64,000 bases of DNA from contig OV121096.1 in the NCBI GenBank assembly GCA_921293015.1, positions 5,956,285 through 6,020,284 of the forward strand, written 5' to 3'. Positions 60,699 through 64,000 of this stretch are shown here, piece by piece. This DNA comes from Phorcus lineatus (Eukaryota; Mollusca; Gastropoda; Trochida; Trochidae). Position 1 is the first letter of the stretch; each line of letters opens with the position of its first letter. The position numbers and the translations under genes are program-made. The notes below the pieces were generated by a model. That model saw nothing but the letters and a program-made list of their open reading frames with translations. It did not search any database and was not told the DNA's origin.

Positions 60699-62143
60699 AA
60701 TGGTGTTCTACATAAAAAATATATAAACTACTCCAATGCGGCGGCAGAAGAAACGATTAACATCTTTTTTATTCTTCTGTTGTAATCAATGAATGGATCA
60801 GGCATAACCATTGAAACATGCTATATATAGATGTTGACATGACACAGTAAGAGGGGGTATAGGTTTAATCAGGGGGAGCTTTTCTAAGAAACCTGTTTCA
60901 TAAGATAACCCAATTCAGCTTTTGAAAAAGAGTATAATATCTTGATATCGTTCTGGATTAAGAAGCGAGAAATTACTTTTTACCCAGAGTTATTGCCCTT
61001 TTTTCTTTTTACGGTCTCTGTTCGAGGTACTTTTTTGTTTAGGTAGGAACACTAAATTTTGTGTATCAATAAAATTTTCTATCAATATCAATATCAATAT
61101 CAATATCAGTATGATATCAATAAATTGATGGAGTTAGAACATGAGTAGCACACACTTGTATCATCCCTTTCAAGAGAGTTACACATATAGTTGAGATCAG
61201 TTATATTGTCACACATAGTAAAAACATACAAGAAAAGTGTTGCTCATGGAACTTCGATTACGCCGTAAATAAGCTTATTTTGCTGTGTATCAACTTTATA
61301 ATTTCAATGGCTGCAATTGTGACTCGTTTAAAAAACAAATATAAAACTTAATTCATATTTAAAAAGTAATCTTTTTCATTGCTTTGGGGGCCAAAGCCCC
61401 CCAGGTAAATATTAGCTGATATATTCCCTTTATTGCTGATATTTCGCGCTATATATTAGACATTTGGAATTTACAAAGAAAAGTTTTAGCTATTGTTATT
61501 TGTTCTTTGTATCACGACACATCGAATGACCAATGAACAGAGCTGTAGCAAAAACATGAACCATGTAGGTAATACAAAATATTTGGCATGCTGTATGTGG
61601 AATCTGATTTCACTCAAAAATCATATTCAGAGAATTATGATATTTTCTGTTATGTATGTCGATAAACGTGTAAATACTCATTTGAAAATATTGTCACAAA
61701 AATAAAAGTGTACATTTGTTTAATTTCGGTCTTTTATTTTGCATTCAGGAATCGGAGTCAACATTCTATTTTTGTAACAACAAAATACAATGGTAAATAC
61801 ATTGGTCGGAATAACATAGACACTTTTGGAGCCTTCATATTGCTATGTTTCAAAATACTATTACTAGTCTACCCGTCCTCTCCAATCCAGTTATTCTGCC
61901 CTGGTGCTTGCCTTTTTAAAGGCTTTTCTTGTTTATAAATACAATGGTCTGAAGCGTCTGAAAACTAGAAGAATCTTACATATTTCGTTGACATAATTGG
62001 ACGAGCTGACACCGTGTTTTTAGTTGTAATCACTCTCTTTTTTTCAGACGAGTTTACCAGAGTATTTCGAGCCATGGAACCAGTTATCGCAGGATGTAGT
62101 GAATCTCATAGACAGCGACACGCTCAGAGACGAGGTGCTCAAG
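60290..62143 (+). CDS. Indoleamine 2,3-dioxygenase-like, first two exons
   Basis: Coding exons are 60290-60358 (23 codons, donor CCCTTG|GTAAGT) and 62048-62143 (32 codons, acceptor TTTTTCAG, donor CTCAAG|GTAAAC). Both boundaries are in phase 0. The 55 residues read MKLEDYDVSLKTAF, VLEDPLTSLPEYFEPWNQ and VVNLIDSDTLRDEVLK. The spacing of YDV..GF.L.DP..LP.Y...W......LI....LR..V matches the N-terminus of IDO family proteins; here Ala replaces the usual Gly of the GF pair. The enzyme opens the indole ring of tryptophan to N-formylkynurenine using haem. The haem-binding and catalytic parts lie in later exons beyond the window. In some gastropods this family gave rise to myoglobin, so enzymatic activity cannot be assumed. 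Confidence 0.78.
60623..60694. repeat. (TC)n microsatellite in IDO-like intron 1
   Basis: About 36 uninterrupted TC pairs, preceded by an imperfect TCTG-rich lead from 60540. Confidence 0.95.
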
Positions 62144-62394
62144 GTAAACAAATAGTCGCAATATTACCACACTTTCAAAATTACACCTACACTTTCCAGA
62201 TTACAATTACACTTTCAGGATTACCCATAGACTTTCGAGATTATAAGTACTATTTCGCAGCTCGACTTTCAGAGACTATCAACTTCCCCTGCAAGGCACA
62301 ACTCACATAGTCTCCATCCCTAGTTATTCCAAGCCTTGCCACGCACGTGGATATTTGAGTGCAGTCCCCGACGAGTGTCTCTTTGAGATTTCTG

Positions 62395-62455
<61 letters not shown>

Positions 62456-64000
62456 TGCAGGGGGCTAAAGGGTTAGCACAGTAAAGTTGAGGAAATGCAA
62501 CAATGCTTAATATGATAAGGTAATAATGATTGGCGCAACGTATATCTTGCTTGGTAACGTGAAACAAGGCGCGTCTTTACTTTGCATGAACGTTGTCATA
62601 TTCTGAGAAAGGAAACGATATAATGTTCCTGCCAGGAATAAAAAGAAAGTAGGACATTCTCTTCACAATATGTATTTGTATCATTTTCTTGATTAAATAA
62701 TGAGAACCATTTTCTTCAAATGCATTTTGCATTTTTACCTGCTCACCAATTTTCGATGAATGTCCTCGGGGATCGGAAATATCATAGTTAATTCCGTGCA
62801 AATCACCACACGTCAATAAACGGATCTTTAAACAAATCATATCTCAACGGTAAGCCTTACTAAATAGTTATTTTTACAGGGAAGTGTATAGTTTATGGTA
62901 AAACGCTACCGATGTTGAGAATCAAATGTTGTTTTACATTTCCTTTCTACTGCGCAGGTCCCCATGCCGAAAATAGGCACGCATGAAATAGGCACGCGTG
63001 ATATGTCTAAAGTTTCGATACTAACTTGTGAGCTTGAAAGTTTTATGTATTTTCACCCCAGCGCCTATTGAAATGAACTCAAGCAGAAAGGTGGTCAGAA
63101 ACTGTTTTTGTGCACGATCAAGTACAGATATCGCATGGCATGTATGGGTACATGATAAATGCAATATCTTTTGCATAAATCCTTATATATCATTATGTAT
63201 GGTTCACCAGTTACATGTTGTATGTAATCATGCAAAACGATTATAAATAATTCATGATAATTTAATATCCGCATCAAAAGGGATTGCATTGCTGGAGAAG
63301 TACGTCCTAGGTAATAAAAAAACAAGAAAAGGCAAAGTTGGAGGCATCCTTGTTAGGCTAGGAAATACTTCGAAATCATAGGGTACAAATAGGACAGGAT
63401 TTTCATTACAGCAAATAAGTAGATTAAGGCCATTAATAGAACAAAAGATCTTCATTTTATTTTTTATTTAGAAAAAGTTAAACAATTATTTGTTCATAGC
63501 ATCAGATAATAGAATAGTCAGGCAAACTTGCAGTTATAAATAGATCTATACAGTTCTGTTTTAAAAAACAGTCACCGATTTATCCCTTGGAAATAGATCT
63601 ATTTTTAGAATATAGGTCACAATTGATAGCGTCCAGCACCGCACAAAGTGTTCGACTCTTTTGCAAATTCCTTAATCCTTATGTATCACTAATTGTTTCT
63701 CAACTCTCAAAGATTGCCAGTACAAGATATATCAACTTAAAGTCAAAAGCAAAGTTCACTACCTCTATCTTTGTCTGTCACGAAGCGATATCCCACAAAT
63801 TGACTCGCCATTATGACATTCTCTACTTATCGACTTGTAGCCGCTTGTTCCTCGCGTGTGCCGTTGTAAAGGAGGGTTTTTTACTAACATGGAATAGAGT
63901 TTTCTAACCTTTCATGCGACATTTACGCGTCTAATTTAGTACACGTGCGGTCATGAAGAATTGTACTGTCTTATTTATTCTTAAACACCACTGTTCCCTT
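62144..64000. other. IDO-like intron 2, continuing past the window
   Basis: No third exon can be supported. A spliced-looking start at 62958 (TGCGCAG then GTCCCCATGCCG) gives no IDO-like protein. Otherwise the region holds only the AT microsatellite. Confidence 0.4.
62396..62451. repeat. (TA)n microsatellite
   Basis: About 28 uninterrupted AT pairs downstream of the second IDO-like exon. Confidence 0.95.

Noticed and set aside
60534-60785. Ser/Leu-rich plus-strand frame
   Set aside because: It is a translation of the TC microsatellite.
62958-63030. Third exon of the IDO-like gene
   Set aside because: The acceptor is fair, but the peptide (VPMPKIGTHEIG) does not follow the family and contains a direct DNA repeat.

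Overview
The window is nuclear DNA from an animal, most likely a mollusc and probably a bivalve. The evidence is AT-rich sequence with short exons and GT-AG introns, several LITAF-type genes with a conserved exon plan, an indoleamine 2,3-dioxygenase start, non-LTR retrotransposon 3' ends of a type common in molluscs, a tRNA-derived SINE family, Tc1/mariner DNA and many private tandem repeats. The species cannot be fixed from sequence alone.

Layout. 1-12840 is a satellite block with a monomer of about 173 bp in at least two sequence classes. It carries a SINE (331-650) and two nearly identical 554-bp MITEs (3938-4491 and 10516-11069). 12840-21300 is mostly non-coding. It holds decayed dispersed repeats, a dead Tc1 element (17050-18418) and scattered minus-strand exon candidates of a gene I cannot name. 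21950-28200 is a run of microsatellites and minisatellites plus a second SINE.

28546-56801 is the gene core: four LITAF-domain genes, A on the plus strand and B, C and D on the minus strand. Each has three coding exons, intron phases 1 then 2, and a 112-nt last exon. Predicted proteins are 160, 133, 135 and 127 residues. Each has a Pro/Tyr-rich N-terminus with a PPxY motif, then a CxxC half-site, a hydrophobic segment and a second CxxC half-site. Intron 2 of A, C and D each contains a different minisatellite (42, 27 and 87 bp), and the arrays in C and D start almost at the 5' splice site. In all four genes the start codon lies 1-15 nt after a 3' splice site, which points to an upstream non-coding exon.

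60290-62143 holds the first two coding exons of an indoleamine 2,3-dioxygenase-like gene (plus strand), 60 nt downstream of a TATA box; the rest is outside the window. LITAF proteins are late-endosomal/lysosomal membrane adaptors and IDO is a tryptophan-degrading haem enzyme. Both are discussed in innate immunity, but nothing here shows that they are co-regulated.

The most notable signals are the repeated siting of unrelated minisatellites in intron 2 of LITAF paralogues, the two-class satellite with embedded MITEs, and several unnamed foldback or dispersed families found in two or three copies.
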